Positions 39,293 through 48,996 are shown, counted from the first letter of the stretch. The stretch: 64,000 nucleotides of DNA from Actinomycetospora chibensis (GCF_028737215.1 NZ_JAQZAM010000016.1:1-64000), one strand, 5' to 3'. Made by a program: numbers and translations. Notes: a model not told the origin generated them from the letters alone.

Positions 39293-40414
39293 GTGAGCGA
39301 TGAACAGACCGCCGGCCGACTCCCTCGCGGAGTACGGCGCCTCCGCAAGGTGGCGTCGCGGTTCACCACGCCGCTGCTCCCCGACGACTACCTCTCGTCG
39401 CTGGTCAACCCGCTCTGGTCGGCCCGCGAGCTGCGCGGCAAGGTCGTCAAGGTCGTGCCCGAGACCGAGGACGCGGTCACCCTCGTCATCAAGCCCGGCT
39501 GGGGCTGGTCGTTCGACCACCAGCCCGGCCAGTACGTGGGCATCGCGGTCCAGGTGGACGGACGCTTCCACTGGCGGTCCTACTCGCTGACGTCACCGCC
39601 CAAGCGGGACCAGGGTCACCTGTCGGTGACGGTCAAGGCGATGCCCGAGGGCTTCATGTCCCAGCACCTCGTCGGCGGGCTCGAGCCGGGCACCATCGTG
39701 CGTCTCGCGCCGCCGCGCGGCGAGTTCGTGCTTCCCGACCCGCCGCCGAAGAAGATCCTGTTCCTCACCGGCGGCAGCGGCGTCACCCCGATCATCGCGA
39801 TGCTGCGCACGCTCGACCGCCGCGGCACGATGCCCGACGTCCTCGTCGCCCACTCGGCGCCGGACGAGGAGAGCCTGCTGTTCTCCGACGAGCTGGACCG
39901 GCTGTCGGAGAAGCACGAGAACCTGCGGGTGCACAAGCAGTTCACCCGCACCGCCGGCCACCTCGACCTCGACAACCTGTCCGACCTCTGCCCCGACTGG
40001 CAGGAACGCCAGGCCTGGGTGTGCGGACCGAACGCGCTGCTCGACGACGCCGAGCGCGTGTGGTCCGACGCCGGCCTCGACGAGCAGCTGCACCTCGAGC
40101 GCTTCTCGGTCGACCTCGCGGGCGGTGAGGCCGAGGGCGGCACCGTGTCGTTCAAGCAGTCCGACGTCGAGATCGAGATCGACGGTGCCACCACGTTGCT
40201 CGAGGCCGGCGAGCAGGCCGGCCTGCAGCTCCCGTTCGGGTGCCGCATGGGCATCTGTCACACCTGCGTCGTCCCGCTGCGCCAGGGCGTCGTCCGCGAC
40301 CTGCGCGACGGCACCGAGCACCGTGCCGACGGCACGGGTGGCGCCGACTGGGACGCCGTCAAGATTCAGACCTGCGTCGGCGCCGCCGCCGGCGACGTCG
40401 TCCTCGACATCTGA
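39293..40414 (+). CDS. Ferredoxin-NADP reductase-type electron donor for desaturase
   Basis: A 373-residue protein with an FNR-like FAD domain (HWRSYSLTSPP; GGFMS-like EGFMSQHLVGGLEPG), an NAD(P) domain (KKILFLTGGSGVTPIIAMLRTL, VCGPNALLDDAERV) and a C-terminal plant-type 2Fe-2S ferredoxin domain (FGCRMGICHTCVVPL and a later TCVG, giving four Cys). It passes electrons from NAD(P)H to the desaturase encoded next; the pair corresponds to Rv3230c/DesA3 of mycobacteria. GTG at 39293 is fixed by GGAGG at 39280-39284. Confidence 0.9.
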   Translation: MSDEQTAGRLPRGVRRLRKVASRFTTPLLPDDYLSSLVNPLWSARELRGKVVKVVPETEDAVTLVIKPGWGWSFDHQPGQYVGIAVQVDGRFHWRSYSLTSPPKRDQGHLSVTVKAMPEGFMSQHLVGGLEPGTIVRLAPPRGEFVLPDPPPKKILFLTGGSGVTPIIAMLRTLDRRGTMPDVLVAHSAPDEESLLFSDELDRLSEKHENLRVHKQFTRTAGHLDLDNLSDLCPDWQERQAWVCGPNALLDDAERVWSDAGLDEQLHLERFSVDLAGGEAEGGTVSFKQSDVEIEIDGATTLLEAGEQAGLQLPFGCRMGICHTCVVPLRQGVVRDLRDGTEHRADGTGGADWDAVKIQTCVGAAAGDVVLDI

Positions 40415-40467
40415 CCTCGTTTCCCGCCCGACCAGGTCCCACGTCCCCCGCCGGAGAGGAACCGACC

Positions 40468-41694
40468 ATGGCCATTGCCGACGTCAAGGAGTTCGCCCAC
40501 CTCAGTGAGGCGGACGTGGAGGCCCTCGGCCGCGAGTTCGACCAGATCCGCGCCGACTTCGAGGAGAAGCGCGGCGATGAGGACGCCGCCTACATCCGCC
40601 GACTGATCACGATCCAGCGCCGGCTCAACGTCGCCGGACGCGCCCTGCTCTTCGGCAGCCACCGCCGCGAGCTGTGGTGGGCCGGGGCGCTGACGCTCTC
40701 CGTGGCCAAGATCCTCGAGAACATGGAGATCGGCCACAACGTCATGCACGGCCAGTGGGACTGGATGAACGATCCGGAGGTCCACTCGGCCACGTGGGAG
40801 TGGGACAACGTCTGCCCCGCGGACCAGTGGAAGCACTCCCACAACTACCTGCACCACACGTACACGAACGTCATCGGCAAGGACAAGGACGTCGGGTACG
40901 AGATCCTCCGCGTCCGGTCCGACCAGCCGTGGCACCCGTACTACCTGACCCAGCCCGTGGTGAACACGCTGCTGATGCTGGCGTTCGAGTACGGCGTGTC
41001 CCTGCACGACCTCGACATCGAGGGCCTGCGGAAGATGGAGCTCGAGGACCCGGAGGAGTTCAAGCGCAAGCTGCAGGGCATCGCGCAGAAGCAGGCCCGC
41101 CAGATCGGCAAGGACTACGTCCTCTTCCCGGCCCTGGCCGGCAAGAACTTCGTCCCCACCGCGACGGCGAACTTCACGGCGAACATCATCCGCAACATCT
41201 GGTCCTACGCGATCATCTTCTGCGGACACTTCCCCGACGGGGCCGAGGTGTTCACCGAGGAGGAGCTGGAGAACGAGACGCAGGGCGAGTGGTACCTGCG
41301 CCAGCTGCTCGGCTCGGCGAACTTCACCGGCAACCGGCTGATGCACGTGATGTCGGGCAGCCTCGGCTACCAGATCGAGCACCACCTGTACCCGGACCTG
41401 CCGTCCAACCGGTACCCGGAGATCCAGGAGCGCGTCCTCGCGCTGTGCGAGAAGTACGACCTGCCCTACACCACCGGGGCGTTCCCGCGGCAGTTCTGGC
41501 AGGCCACGCGCTCGATCTGGCGGCTCTCGCTGCCGGCGAAGAAGATGCGCGAGGCCTCGCAGCGTCGTCAGGCCCGCGGCCTGCCGCGCAGCGCGGGCGC
41601 GGTCAACGCCACGGGCTCGGACAGCCCGGACACGCCGCAGACCCCGCCGGCCCCGGCGAACACCCCGGGGCACCCGGGGCCGAACCAGGCCTGA
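40468..41694 (+). CDS. Membrane fatty-acid (acyl-CoA) desaturase
   Basis: A 408-residue di-iron desaturase. The three His boxes are GHNVMHG, KHSHNYLHHTYTN and QIEHHLYPDLPSNRYPE. It resembles mycobacterial DesA3, the stearoyl-CoA delta-9 desaturase, and should act in the cytoplasmic membrane with the reductase encoded 53 bp upstream. GGAGAGG precedes the ATG. The C-terminal 40 residues are a Pro/Gly/Ser-rich tail of uncertain role. The stop lies 1 bp from that of the convergent flavoprotein. Confidence 0.9.
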   Translation: MAIADVKEFAHLSEADVEALGREFDQIRADFEEKRGDEDAAYIRRLITIQRRLNVAGRALLFGSHRRELWWAGALTLSVAKILENMEIGHNVMHGQWDWMNDPEVHSATWEWDNVCPADQWKHSHNYLHHTYTNVIGKDKDVGYEILRVRSDQPWHPYYLTQPVVNTLLMLAFEYGVSLHDLDIEGLRKMELEDPEEFKRKLQGIAQKQARQIGKDYVLFPALAGKNFVPTATANFTANIIRNIWSYAIIFCGHFPDGAEVFTEEELENETQGEWYLRQLLGSANFTGNRLMHVMSGSLGYQIEHHLYPDLPSNRYPEIQERVLALCEKYDLPYTTGAFPRQFWQATRSIWRLSLPAKKMREASQRRQARGLPRSAGAVNATGSDSPDTPQTPPAPANTPGHPGPNQA

Positions 41695-41695
41695 G

Positions 41696-43051
41696 TCACG
41701 AGCCCAGCGCGAGGACGTTGCAGACGTCCCCGCGTGGCCCGGTGCTCGTCAGGCCGCGCTGGGAGCGGATGCGCTCGGCGAGGTACTCGGCGTCGCGCCC
41801 GACGCCCGAGAACCGTCCCGAGCCCCAGGTCCACTGCCACGGCAGGCCCAGGAAGTAGAGCCCGGGGGAGCTGGTGACGCCGCGGGTGTGGGTCGGCGCG
41901 CCGCGTCCGGTGAACACCGGCACGTCGACCCACCGGAAGTCCTGGCGGAAGCCGATGCACCAGACCACCGAGGTGATGTCGGTGTCCGCCAGCGCCAGCT
42001 CGGTCGTCTCGGCCTCCGGGCGCCACACCGGCGTGTAGCGCTCCTCGGCCGGGACGTCGAGCTGCTCCTGCACGATGTACTTGTCGATCGTGTCCTTGAT
42101 CGACTCGGAGACCTCGTCGGCATGGTCCAGCCGCTCGGTGAGGTCCGGGTTGAAGTGCAGCGTCCCGTCGCGGTGGTCGGTCATGAGGCCGTAGAGCCTC
42201 ATGCCGTCCCTCGCGTGGGCCCGCAGGTCGATGTCGCGGCCGCCGTCACGACCGGTGACGTAGTGGTTGGCCTGGGCCCGTACGGCCTCACGGCGCGGGT
42301 GCTCGGTGACGGGCATGTCGTAGTAGCCCATCTCCGCGAGCCAGTCGGTGACGTCGCGGCCGCGGTAGAAGCGCGCGACCCGCGGGGCGTCGCCGACGAC
42401 GAGGTGCACCCGGCGGCCCTCGAGGTGCAGGTCCTCCGCGATCTGCGCGCCGGACTGACCGCTGCCGACCACCAGGACCTCGCCGGGCGGCAGCTGCGCC
42501 CCGGACTTGTAGTCCTGCGACTGCACCTGGGTGATCCCGGCCGGCAGCGGCTGGGACATCGGCGGGGTGATCGGCGTGTGGTACCCGCCGGTGGCCACGA
42601 CGACCTGGTCGGCGGTGAGCTCGCCCGCGTTCGTCGTCACCCGGTACGTGCCGCGGTCGTCGCGGGCGAGCCGCGTGACCTCGACGCCCTCGACCACCGG
42701 CGGCTCGATGAACGCGCGGTAGGCCTCGAGGTAGTCGACGATCTGGTCGCGGACCATGAACCCGTGCGGGTCCTCCCCGGCGTAGGGGAAGTCGGGCAGC
42801 TGGCACTGCCAGTTGGGGGTGACCAGGCAGAACGTGTCCCACCGGTAGGTCTTCCACGAGTGCGCCACCACGGCGCGCTCCAGCACGACGTGGTCGACCC
42901 CCTGCCGCTGCAGGCACCGGCTCATCGACAGCCCGGCCTGTCCGCCGCCCACGATCACCACCGGCCAGTGGCCCCCGGCCAGGTCCTCGGGGCCCGTCGG
43001 GCGGCGTCGTGAGGACCGGTTCTCCGGAGCCGTGTCGGTGGACAGCGCCAT
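41696..43051 (-). CDS. MSMEG_0569-like flavin-dependent oxidoreductase
   Basis: A 451-residue flavin monooxygenase-like protein. The FAD motif is VVIVGGGQAGLSMSRCLQRQG, followed by LERAVVAHSWKTYRWDTFCLVTPNWQCQLPDFPY, a stretch typical of the MSMEG_0569 family; the NADPH motif is VLVVGSGQSGAQIAEDL. In other genomes this family lies in the Nit1C nitrilase-like cluster; none of those partners is present here. ATG at 43051 has GGAG close upstream. A perfect palindrome GGTCGACGTCGACC lies 33 bp upstream. Confidence 0.85.
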   Translation of the reverse strand: MALSTDTAPENRSSRRRPTGPEDLAGGHWPVVIVGGGQAGLSMSRCLQRQGVDHVVLERAVVAHSWKTYRWDTFCLVTPNWQCQLPDFPYAGEDPHGFMVRDQIVDYLEAYRAFIEPPVVEGVEVTRLARDDRGTYRVTTNAGELTADQVVVATGGYHTPITPPMSQPLPAGITQVQSQDYKSGAQLPPGEVLVVGSGQSGAQIAEDLHLEGRRVHLVVGDAPRVARFYRGRDVTDWLAEMGYYDMPVTEHPRREAVRAQANHYVTGRDGGRDIDLRAHARDGMRLYGLMTDHRDGTLHFNPDLTERLDHADEVSESIKDTIDKYIVQEQLDVPAEERYTPVWRPEAETTELALADTDITSVVWCIGFRQDFRWVDVPVFTGRGAPTHTRGVTSSPGLYFLGLPWQWTWGSGRFSGVGRDAEYLAERIRSQRGLTSTGPRGDVCNVLALGS

Positions 43052-43550
43052 GATCACTCCTGCGTCACGTGAGAGCGGGATCGGGTCGACGTCGACCGGT
43101 GATCCCTACGATGCGCAGGGCCTGTTGCCGGGTGGTTGCCGCCGGACTGCCGCGGCGTTGCCGCGTGTAACGGCGCGGAGGAGCCGCCGGGAGCGATGGC
43201 GCGGCGATCGTCGTCGTCGAGGGTCGAGCGTGGCGCGGGTTGACGCGCGCGGCAGGGCTCCCGATGGTGGCGGAGTACGCCCCCGACGGGGTGCGGCCCG
43301 ACGGTGCGGGGCCCGGCCGGCCACCCGCGGGCCCGAGGTGAGCGCTGGGCGATGGCAGGCCCTGCCGCTGCGGGCGCGTCCCACGTCGGCTCGCTCATCC
43401 ATGTGCGAACGGTGGTCCGGCCCGGCGGCGGCCTGCCGAGAGCAGGCGCTGGAGGGCCATGCCACGGGAAGATCTGCCCGGTTCGAGGACGCCCGAGGGG
43501 ATGAGGTGGGATTGCCCCGTGGCGCATGTGTGACTGGTATCATCGAACAC
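43052..43550. other. Intergenic region of about 500 bp
   Basis: No convincing gene is seen. It holds the palindrome GGTCGACGTCGACC (43084-43097) near the flavoprotein start, GC-rich sequence with several weak inverted repeats (for example around 43315-43345), and the promoter/LexA box of the DUF222 gene at its end. Confidence 0.6.
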
Positions 43551-43558
43551 ATGTTCGA
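43538..43558 (+). promoter_or_regulatory. LexA (SOS) box over the DUF222/HNH start
   Basis: TCGAACACATGTTCGA (43543-43558) is a perfect 16-bp palindrome and fits the actinobacterial LexA consensus CGAAC-RNNY-GTTCG exactly. It overlaps the ATG at 43551; a -10 box TATCAT (43538-43543) lies 7 nt before that ATG, so LexA would block a leaderless promoter. Confidence 0.82.
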
Positions 43559-45283
43559 CAGGGGCTACGCGACGGTGGTGGAGGAGCCACGTCCGTCCGC
43601 CGTGCCGCTGTGGTCGTCCTGGGTTCCCGGTCCCGAGCTCGCGGCGGCGCTGGCCGGATCGGAGGCCGTCGATCTCGTCGACGACGAGGGCCACGACGCC
43701 GCTGAACGTCTCGCCGGCTGGGAGGCGATCGCGAACTGGGCGACCGGCCACCTCTACCGCGAGACCGGCGAGTACCTCCACGCCCGTCAGGGCCGCGTCC
43801 GTGGGGCCGGACGTGCGGAGCTGGTGTCCGAGGCCGTGGCGATGGAGGTCGCCACGCTCGCCCGGGTGGCGCCGCGCACCGGGGAGATCCGCATCCACCA
43901 GGCCGAGACCCTGATCGACCAGCTGCCCCGCACCCTCGACGCGCTCGAGGCCGGACAGATCTCGATGTCGCACGTGCGGGTCGTGATCGAGCAGACCGAG
44001 CTGTGCGATCCGGGGACGGCCCGTGCCGTGGACGCCGAGCTGTGGTCCCGCCCGGCCCGTGACCGGACGCCGACCCAACTGCGTGCTCTGGTGCGCCGCA
44101 TCGTCACCCGGCTCGATCCCGACCTGCTGCGCCGTCGGCCCGAGCAGGCGCGGAAGGACCGCGATCTGCGGTACTGGTCGGACGACCACGGCGCCACCGC
44201 GTCCTGCAGCTGCGCCTGCCCGCCGACGAGGCGCGCGGGGTCTACGCGGTCATCGACGGGTTCGCCCGTCGCGCCGGCGACGGTCCCGACGGCGAGAAGC
44301 GCGACCTCGCGCAGAAGCGCGCCGACACAACCCGCGACCTCCTCCTCGACGGCGCCACCGCCCGCGACGATGGTTGCGCGGGCGACTGCTCCTGCGGCTC
44401 CGCCGAGGGGGTGGGAGGAGACGGCGTCGGCGGCGCGACGAATGAGGCGCCCGATGGGTCGACCGACACGGCGCCTCGTGGGCCGACGGACACGACGCCC
44501 GATGGGCCGACCGACACCGCGCCCTACGGGACGACTGGGACGACGACCTGCGACGGCGACCCGGCGGCCAGCCCTTCCGACGCAGAGGCCAACCCCGACC
44601 CCCGGACCTCGCCCATCGAGGACCAGCGCGACCCGGTGCGGGGGGTACAGGTCGGTGCCCGGTCGCCCGTGCGGGCCGAGATCCGGGTGACCATCGGGTG
44701 GGACGTCCTGGCCGGGTTCTCGGACCGGCCCGCGGAGCTCGAGGGCCACGGCCCGATCCCGGCCGAGATGGGTCGCCGGCTGGCGGGCGACCCGGGCTCG
44801 TGGTGGCGGCGGCTCCTCACCGACCCGGTCACCGGAACGGCCTCCCACCTCGACGCCCGGCGCTACCGACCACCCGTGTCGATGCAGGAGTTCGTGCGCG
44901 CCCGGGACATGACCTGCGCGGCACCCGGCTGTCGAGTGCCGGCCGCGCGCTGCGACCTCGACCACGTCGTGCCGTACGAGCACGGCCGTCCGGGCGGCGG
45001 TGCCGGGCCGACGCGCGCCGACAAGCTCAAGCCGGAGTACCGGCGGCACCACCGGCTCAAGACGTTGTCCGACTGGACGGCCGAGCTCGGCCCGGATCCC
45101 GAGGGCGGAGGGGAGGCCGTGATCATCTGGACCTCGCCGTCCGGGCACCGCTGGTGGGTGCGGCCGCCCGAGCTCGACCCGCCCTCGTGGGAACGCCCGA
45201 CGGACGACTGGCCCCGGGAGGTCGACTCGTGGCGACGGCGCGAGGCCGATCCGACCGTCGGCTCCTGGCCGCGCGCGGGCTGA
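43551..45283 (+). pseudogene. Frameshifted DUF222/HNH endonuclease (13E12 family)
   Basis: The N-terminal DUF222 part (LAGWEAIANWATGHLYRETGEYLHARQ to RKDRDLRYWSDDHGAT) reads in one frame up to about 44195. From about 44201 the same family continues in another frame (VLQLRLPADEARGVYAVIDGFARRAGDG), through a long Thr/Asp/Gly/Pro-rich linker, to a C-terminal HNH domain: DMTCAAPGCRVPAARCDLDHVVPYEHG and KPEYRRHHRLKT. One missing base near 44200 (ACC GC- GTC) restores a single roughly 577-residue protein. Either a pseudogene or a sequencing error. The HNH residues are intact. The start is under a LexA box, as for 13E12-family genes. Confidence 0.8.
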
Positions 45284-45295
45284 CGAATGCCGTGG

Positions 45296-46189
45296 TCACC
45301 CGTCGCCCTCGGTCATGAGCGCGACCAGCCGGGCGTAGGGGAGCTCGTCGGCCCCCGCGAGCGCGCCCCACCCGCGCCCGGCGGTGGTGTCCGCGACGAT
45401 CGCGAGGGCGCGGGCGAGGGCGGCTCGGTAGAGCGAGGAGCCGAAGCTGATCCGGCGCACCCCGAGGGCCGCGAGCTCGTCGAGCCCGAGCCCCAGGTCG
45501 CGGGAGGCCAACAGGTTCACGGGGACGCCGTCGCAGGCGCCGACCAGCGCGCCGACGAGGTCCGCGACCGAGCCCAGCTCGTTCCCCGTGCGCTGAATGC
45601 CCGGCACGAACAGGCATGTGGCCCCGGCCGCGCGGTAGCGCTCGAGGCGGTCGAGGGCGAGTCCGAGGCGTTCGGCCGACCGGCCCTCGGGGGTCCAGAA
45701 GACGTCGGTGCGCGCGTTCAGCACCGCCACCGACGACAGCTCGCGGATCGCGGACGCTGCCGCGGCGACGATCTCCGCCTGCATGCCGACGTCGCGGAGC
45801 CGGCCGGTCGCGGGGTCGGTGTCCTCGATGTTCACCCCGCTCGCGCCGGCGAGGACGGTGCGCGAGACGGTCCCGTGCACCTCCTCCGGGGTCGCGCCGA
45901 AGCCCGCTTCCAGGTCGACGGTCACGGGCACGTCCTCGGCGGCGACCGCCTCGATGACGGCAGCCGCGCCGGCGATCGCTGCGTCCCGTCCCATCCGCTC
46001 GCCGTCGGCGAGACCCGCCGTGGCGGCGACGGCCGCGCTCGACGTCGCGATGGCGACCGTGCCGGGGCGGGCGGCAAGGACCCTGGCGCTCCCCGCGTCC
46101 CACGCGTTGGGCAGCAGGAAGAGCTGCTCGTGCGCCGCCGCGAAGCGCTCTGCGCGGGCCTGAGCCGCGTCAGAGAGGGGGGAAGCCAT
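45296..46189 (-). CDS. Isocitrate lyase/PEP-mutase superfamily protein
   Basis: A 297-residue TIM-barrel enzyme of the PEP mutase group: RFAAAHEQLFLLPNAWDAGSARVLAA at the start, VPVTVDLEAGFG, SGVNIEDTDPATG and FGSSLYRAALARA at the end. The KKCGH signature of isocitrate lyases is absent, so a C-C lyase or oxaloacetate hydrolase-type activity on a 2-oxo or phosphono acid is likelier. It ends 12 bp from the DUF222/HNH stop and is divergent from the PobA-like gene. Confidence 0.82.
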   Translation of the reverse strand: MASPLSDAAQARAERFAAAHEQLFLLPNAWDAGSARVLAARPGTVAIATSSAAVAATAGLADGERMGRDAAIAGAAAVIEAVAAEDVPVTVDLEAGFGATPEEVHGTVSRTVLAGASGVNIEDTDPATGRLRDVGMQAEIVAAAASAIRELSSVAVLNARTDVFWTPEGRSAERLGLALDRLERYRAAGATCLFVPGIQRTGNELGSVADLVGALVGACDGVPVNLLASRDLGLGLDELAALGVRRISFGSSLYRAALARALAIVADTTAGRGWGALAGADELPYARLVALMTEGDG

Positions 46190-46288
46190 GACGACACGCT
46201 AGGTCGGCGTCGCTTCGGTGATCGCCGAACCTCCCGCTCCCCGGGAGTCGCGCTGCGCCGGGGCGGCGGTGGGAGCGAGGGTGTCCCT

Positions 46289-47461
46289 GTGCGTACGGAC
46301 GTGGTCGTCGTCGGCGCCGGCCCCGCGGGGCTGGTGCTCGCCTGGCTCCTGCAGCGGGCGGGGGTGGCGACGACGGTCGTCGAGTCCCAGCCGCAGACCG
46401 AGCTCGGCCTCCTGCCGAAGGCCGGCATCGTCGAGTACCGGACGGTGCAGATGCTCACCGCGGAGGGCCTCGGCGACACGGTCCTGCCGTTCGCGGCCGA
46501 GAACCGGCGCTGCGAGTTCCGGACGGCCGACGAGTCGGTCGTCGTCGACTACGCCGAGATCACCGGCGGCCGCCCGCACTACGTCTTCCCGCAGCACGAG
46601 CTGGTCGCGCGGGTGGCGGCCTCCTTCCTCGACGAGGGCGGCTCGGTCCTGTTCGAGCACCGGGTCACGGCCGTCGAGCAGGACGCCGACGGTGCGCGGC
46701 TGTCGGTGACCGGTCCGGACGGCCCGCTGGAGATCCTCGCCGACACCGTCGTCGGCTGCGACGGCGCGGGCAGCGCGGTGGCGCGCTCCCTGCGGGGGCA
46801 CCTGAGCGTCCACGACCGCCACCACCCCATGCGCTTCCTCGTGATCAGCGCCGCGATGCCGCCCCTGGTCGACCACACCATCTACGCCGCCCACCCGCGG
46901 GGCTACGCCGCGCACATGCGCCGGCTGCCCGACGTCACCCGGCTCTACCTCGAGGTGCCGGCCGGCGACACCGCCGCCGACTGGCCCGCCCCGCGGCTGC
47001 GCGAGGAGCTGGGCCGGCGCCTCGGCGCGGACCTCGGCGACGTCGAGCTACCCGAGGTCGACGTCCTCGACCTGCGGGTCCGGGTGACGACGCCGATGCA
47101 GCACGGGCGGGTGTTCCTCGTCGGCGACGCCGCGCACCTGATCACCCCCGCCGGTGGCAAGGGCATGAACCTCGCGCTCGGCGACGCCGTCGAGCTCGCC
47201 CATGGGCTGATCGAGCAGTACGGACCGCAGCGCGACGGCACCCGCACCGCGCGCTACAGCGACACCCGCCTGCCGGTGATCTGGCGGACCGAGGCGTTCT
47301 CCGACTGGTTCCTGCGCGTCATCACCGCCCCGCCCGGCGCCGGGGACGACCGCGACGGCTTCGGGCTCGGCCTGCGCGAGGGCTGGGTGTCGACGCTGCA
47401 GCACGACCCGCTGCTGCGGCGCTGGTTCGCCCACGCCTACGCGGGCGTCGACCCGGAATGA
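46289..47461 (+). CDS. PobA-like aromatic hydroxylase (FAD monooxygenase)
   Basis: A 390-residue group A flavoprotein monooxygenase, the same length as 4-hydroxybenzoate 3-monooxygenase. FAD contacts: VVVVGAGPAGLVLAWLLQRAG, and GRVFLVGDAAHLITPAGGKGMNLALGDA (shortened). The middle part IYAAHPRGYAAHMRRLPDVTRLYLEVP lines up with PobA ANHPRGFALCSQRS. It hydroxylates a phenolic acid using NAD(P)H and oxygen. The GTG at 46289 has a GAG-rich ribosome site. No protocatechuate genes are nearby, so substrate is uncertain. Confidence 0.83.
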   Translation: MRTDVVVVGAGPAGLVLAWLLQRAGVATTVVESQPQTELGLLPKAGIVEYRTVQMLTAEGLGDTVLPFAAENRRCEFRTADESVVVDYAEITGGRPHYVFPQHELVARVAASFLDEGGSVLFEHRVTAVEQDADGARLSVTGPDGPLEILADTVVGCDGAGSAVARSLRGHLSVHDRHHPMRFLVISAAMPPLVDHTIYAAHPRGYAAHMRRLPDVTRLYLEVPAGDTAADWPAPRLREELGRRLGADLGDVELPEVDVLDLRVRVTTPMQHGRVFLVGDAAHLITPAGGKGMNLALGDAVELAHGLIEQYGPQRDGTRTARYSDTRLPVIWRTEAFSDWFLRVITAPPGAGDDRDGFGLGLREGWVSTLQHDPLLRRWFAHAYAGVDPE

Positions 47462-47537
47462 GACCCGGAAATGACACGGCGGCCCCGCCCCGGGTCCCGG
47501 CACGGAGGCAGTCGCGCGCGTCGGCGCTCTGCGGGGG

Positions 47538-48968
47538 TCAGGCGCCGTGCGTCGCCGCGGAGCGGTAGTCCGTGTACTGGTAGGGGTTGTCGAGGATCTT
47601 CGTCTCGGGGATGTCGGGGTTCATGCCCTGGCGCCAGTCGTCCTCGCCGAGCTCGCCGCGCAGGTGGTCGACGGTCTCCTCCACCGCGCGCCGTGCGGCG
47701 CCCAGGTCGACCCCGACGAGACGGTGGTCGCGCTTGACGACGCGGCCGTCGACGAGCACGGCCTCGACGTCGCCGCGCTGGGCCTGGAACGCGACGTGCC
47801 CGTGCGGGTGCAGGATCGGGAAGCTCACCGGCGAGTGCTCGTTGCGGATCAGCACGAGGTCGGCCTTCTTGCCCACCTCGACGCTGCCGAGGTCGGCCTC
47901 GCGCCCGAGGGCCCGCGCGCCGCCGCGGGTGGCCATGTCGACCACGTGCTCGGCGCGCAGCGCGGCGTGGGTGACGGTCTCGCCGCGGGCGTGGGCCTCG
48001 AGATGCTCGCGGGAGCGGTCGGCGCCGAGGGTGGTGCGCATCGCGGTGAACAGGTCGCCCGACCACCACACCGAGGTGTCCATCGACAGGGACACCGGGA
48101 TGTCGTGGCTGCGCAGGGCCCAGGTGGGCGGGTAGCCCTGTCCGGCGCTCTGCTCGCTCTCGGTGGACACCGACACCGAGCCGCCGGTGGCCGCGATCCG
48201 GTGGTACGAGTCGGCGGACAGCGTCGCCGCGTGGACGTAGATCGTCTCCGGCGCCATGAAGCCGTGCTCGTACATGAGGCGGATGCCGTCGTCGTTGGTC
48301 GCGCCCCAGACGCCGGCGTGGGTGGTCACCGGGAGGCCGAGGTCGCGGGCGACCTCGAACGCCGGCTTCTCCGGGAACGACGGATCGCCGGTGACGTCGA
48401 ACGCGAGCTGGAAGCCCTCGACGTCGCTGCGGCGCCGGTCGAGGAAGTCGCGGAGCTCGGAGGTCCCCGTCCAGTTCGCGGGGGCGTCCTGGATGTTGCC
48501 GTAGGCGAGCAGGAAGCGGCCGGGCACGGCGGCGAGGGCGTCGACGGCGGCGTCGGCGTGCTGGGTGGTCTGCAACCCGTGCGACCAGTCGACGCAGGTG
48601 GTGACGCCGGCGTCGATCGCCTCGATGGCGGCGACCAGGTTGCCCGCGTGCACGTCCTGCGGGCGGAACTTGCGCCCGTGCTCGAGGTAGTACCAGACGA
48701 AGTACTGCGTGAGCGTCCAGTCGGCGCCGTAGCCGCGCATGGCCGTCTGCCACATGTGCCGGTGGGTGTCGACCATGCCCGGCATCACGATGCCGCCGCG
48801 CGCGTCGATCTCCTCGGTGCCCGCCGGCACCTCGAGGCCGACCCCGACGCCGGCGATGCGGTCGTCGACGACGAGCACGTCGTGGCCCTCGAGCACGGTG
48901 TGCCCGGTGTCGACGGTGAGCACGGTGCCGCCGCGCAGGACGACGGGGCGCCGCTCGGGCTGGCTCAT
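47538..48968 (-). CDS. Amidohydrolase (TrzA/AtzA-SsnA type)
   Basis: A 476-residue metal-dependent amidohydrolase. Ligands visible: VDTHRHMWQT (HxH), THAGVWGA (His), VHAATLS (His) and SMDTSVWWSGD (Asp). VLRGGTVLTVDTG and DLGSVEVGKKADLVLIRN are the family ends. Such enzymes deaminate or hydrolyse ring-bound amines. It is divergent from iclR, and an IclR-type 17-bp site (48997-49013) lies 29 bp upstream, so it probably starts the pathway controlled by that regulator. Confidence 0.85.
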   Translation of the reverse strand: MSQPERRPVVLRGGTVLTVDTGHTVLEGHDVLVVDDRIAGVGVGLEVPAGTEEIDARGGIVMPGMVDTHRHMWQTAMRGYGADWTLTQYFVWYYLEHGRKFRPQDVHAGNLVAAIEAIDAGVTTCVDWSHGLQTTQHADAAVDALAAVPGRFLLAYGNIQDAPANWTGTSELRDFLDRRRSDVEGFQLAFDVTGDPSFPEKPAFEVARDLGLPVTTHAGVWGATNDDGIRLMYEHGFMAPETIYVHAATLSADSYHRIAATGGSVSVSTESEQSAGQGYPPTWALRSHDIPVSLSMDTSVWWSGDLFTAMRTTLGADRSREHLEAHARGETVTHAALRAEHVVDMATRGGARALGREADLGSVEVGKKADLVLIRNEHSPVSFPILHPHGHVAFQAQRGDVEAVLVDGRVVKRDHRLVGVDLGAARRAVEETVDHLRGELGEDDWRQGMNPDIPETKILDNPYQYTDYRSAATHGA

Positions 48969-48996
48969 GGACGGGCTCCTGCCACTCGCGGACGGA

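Noticed and set aside
43058-43550. A gene in the gap before the DUF222 gene
   Set aside because: Frames here are short, Arg/Ala/Pro-rich and lack ribosome sites or recognisable domains.
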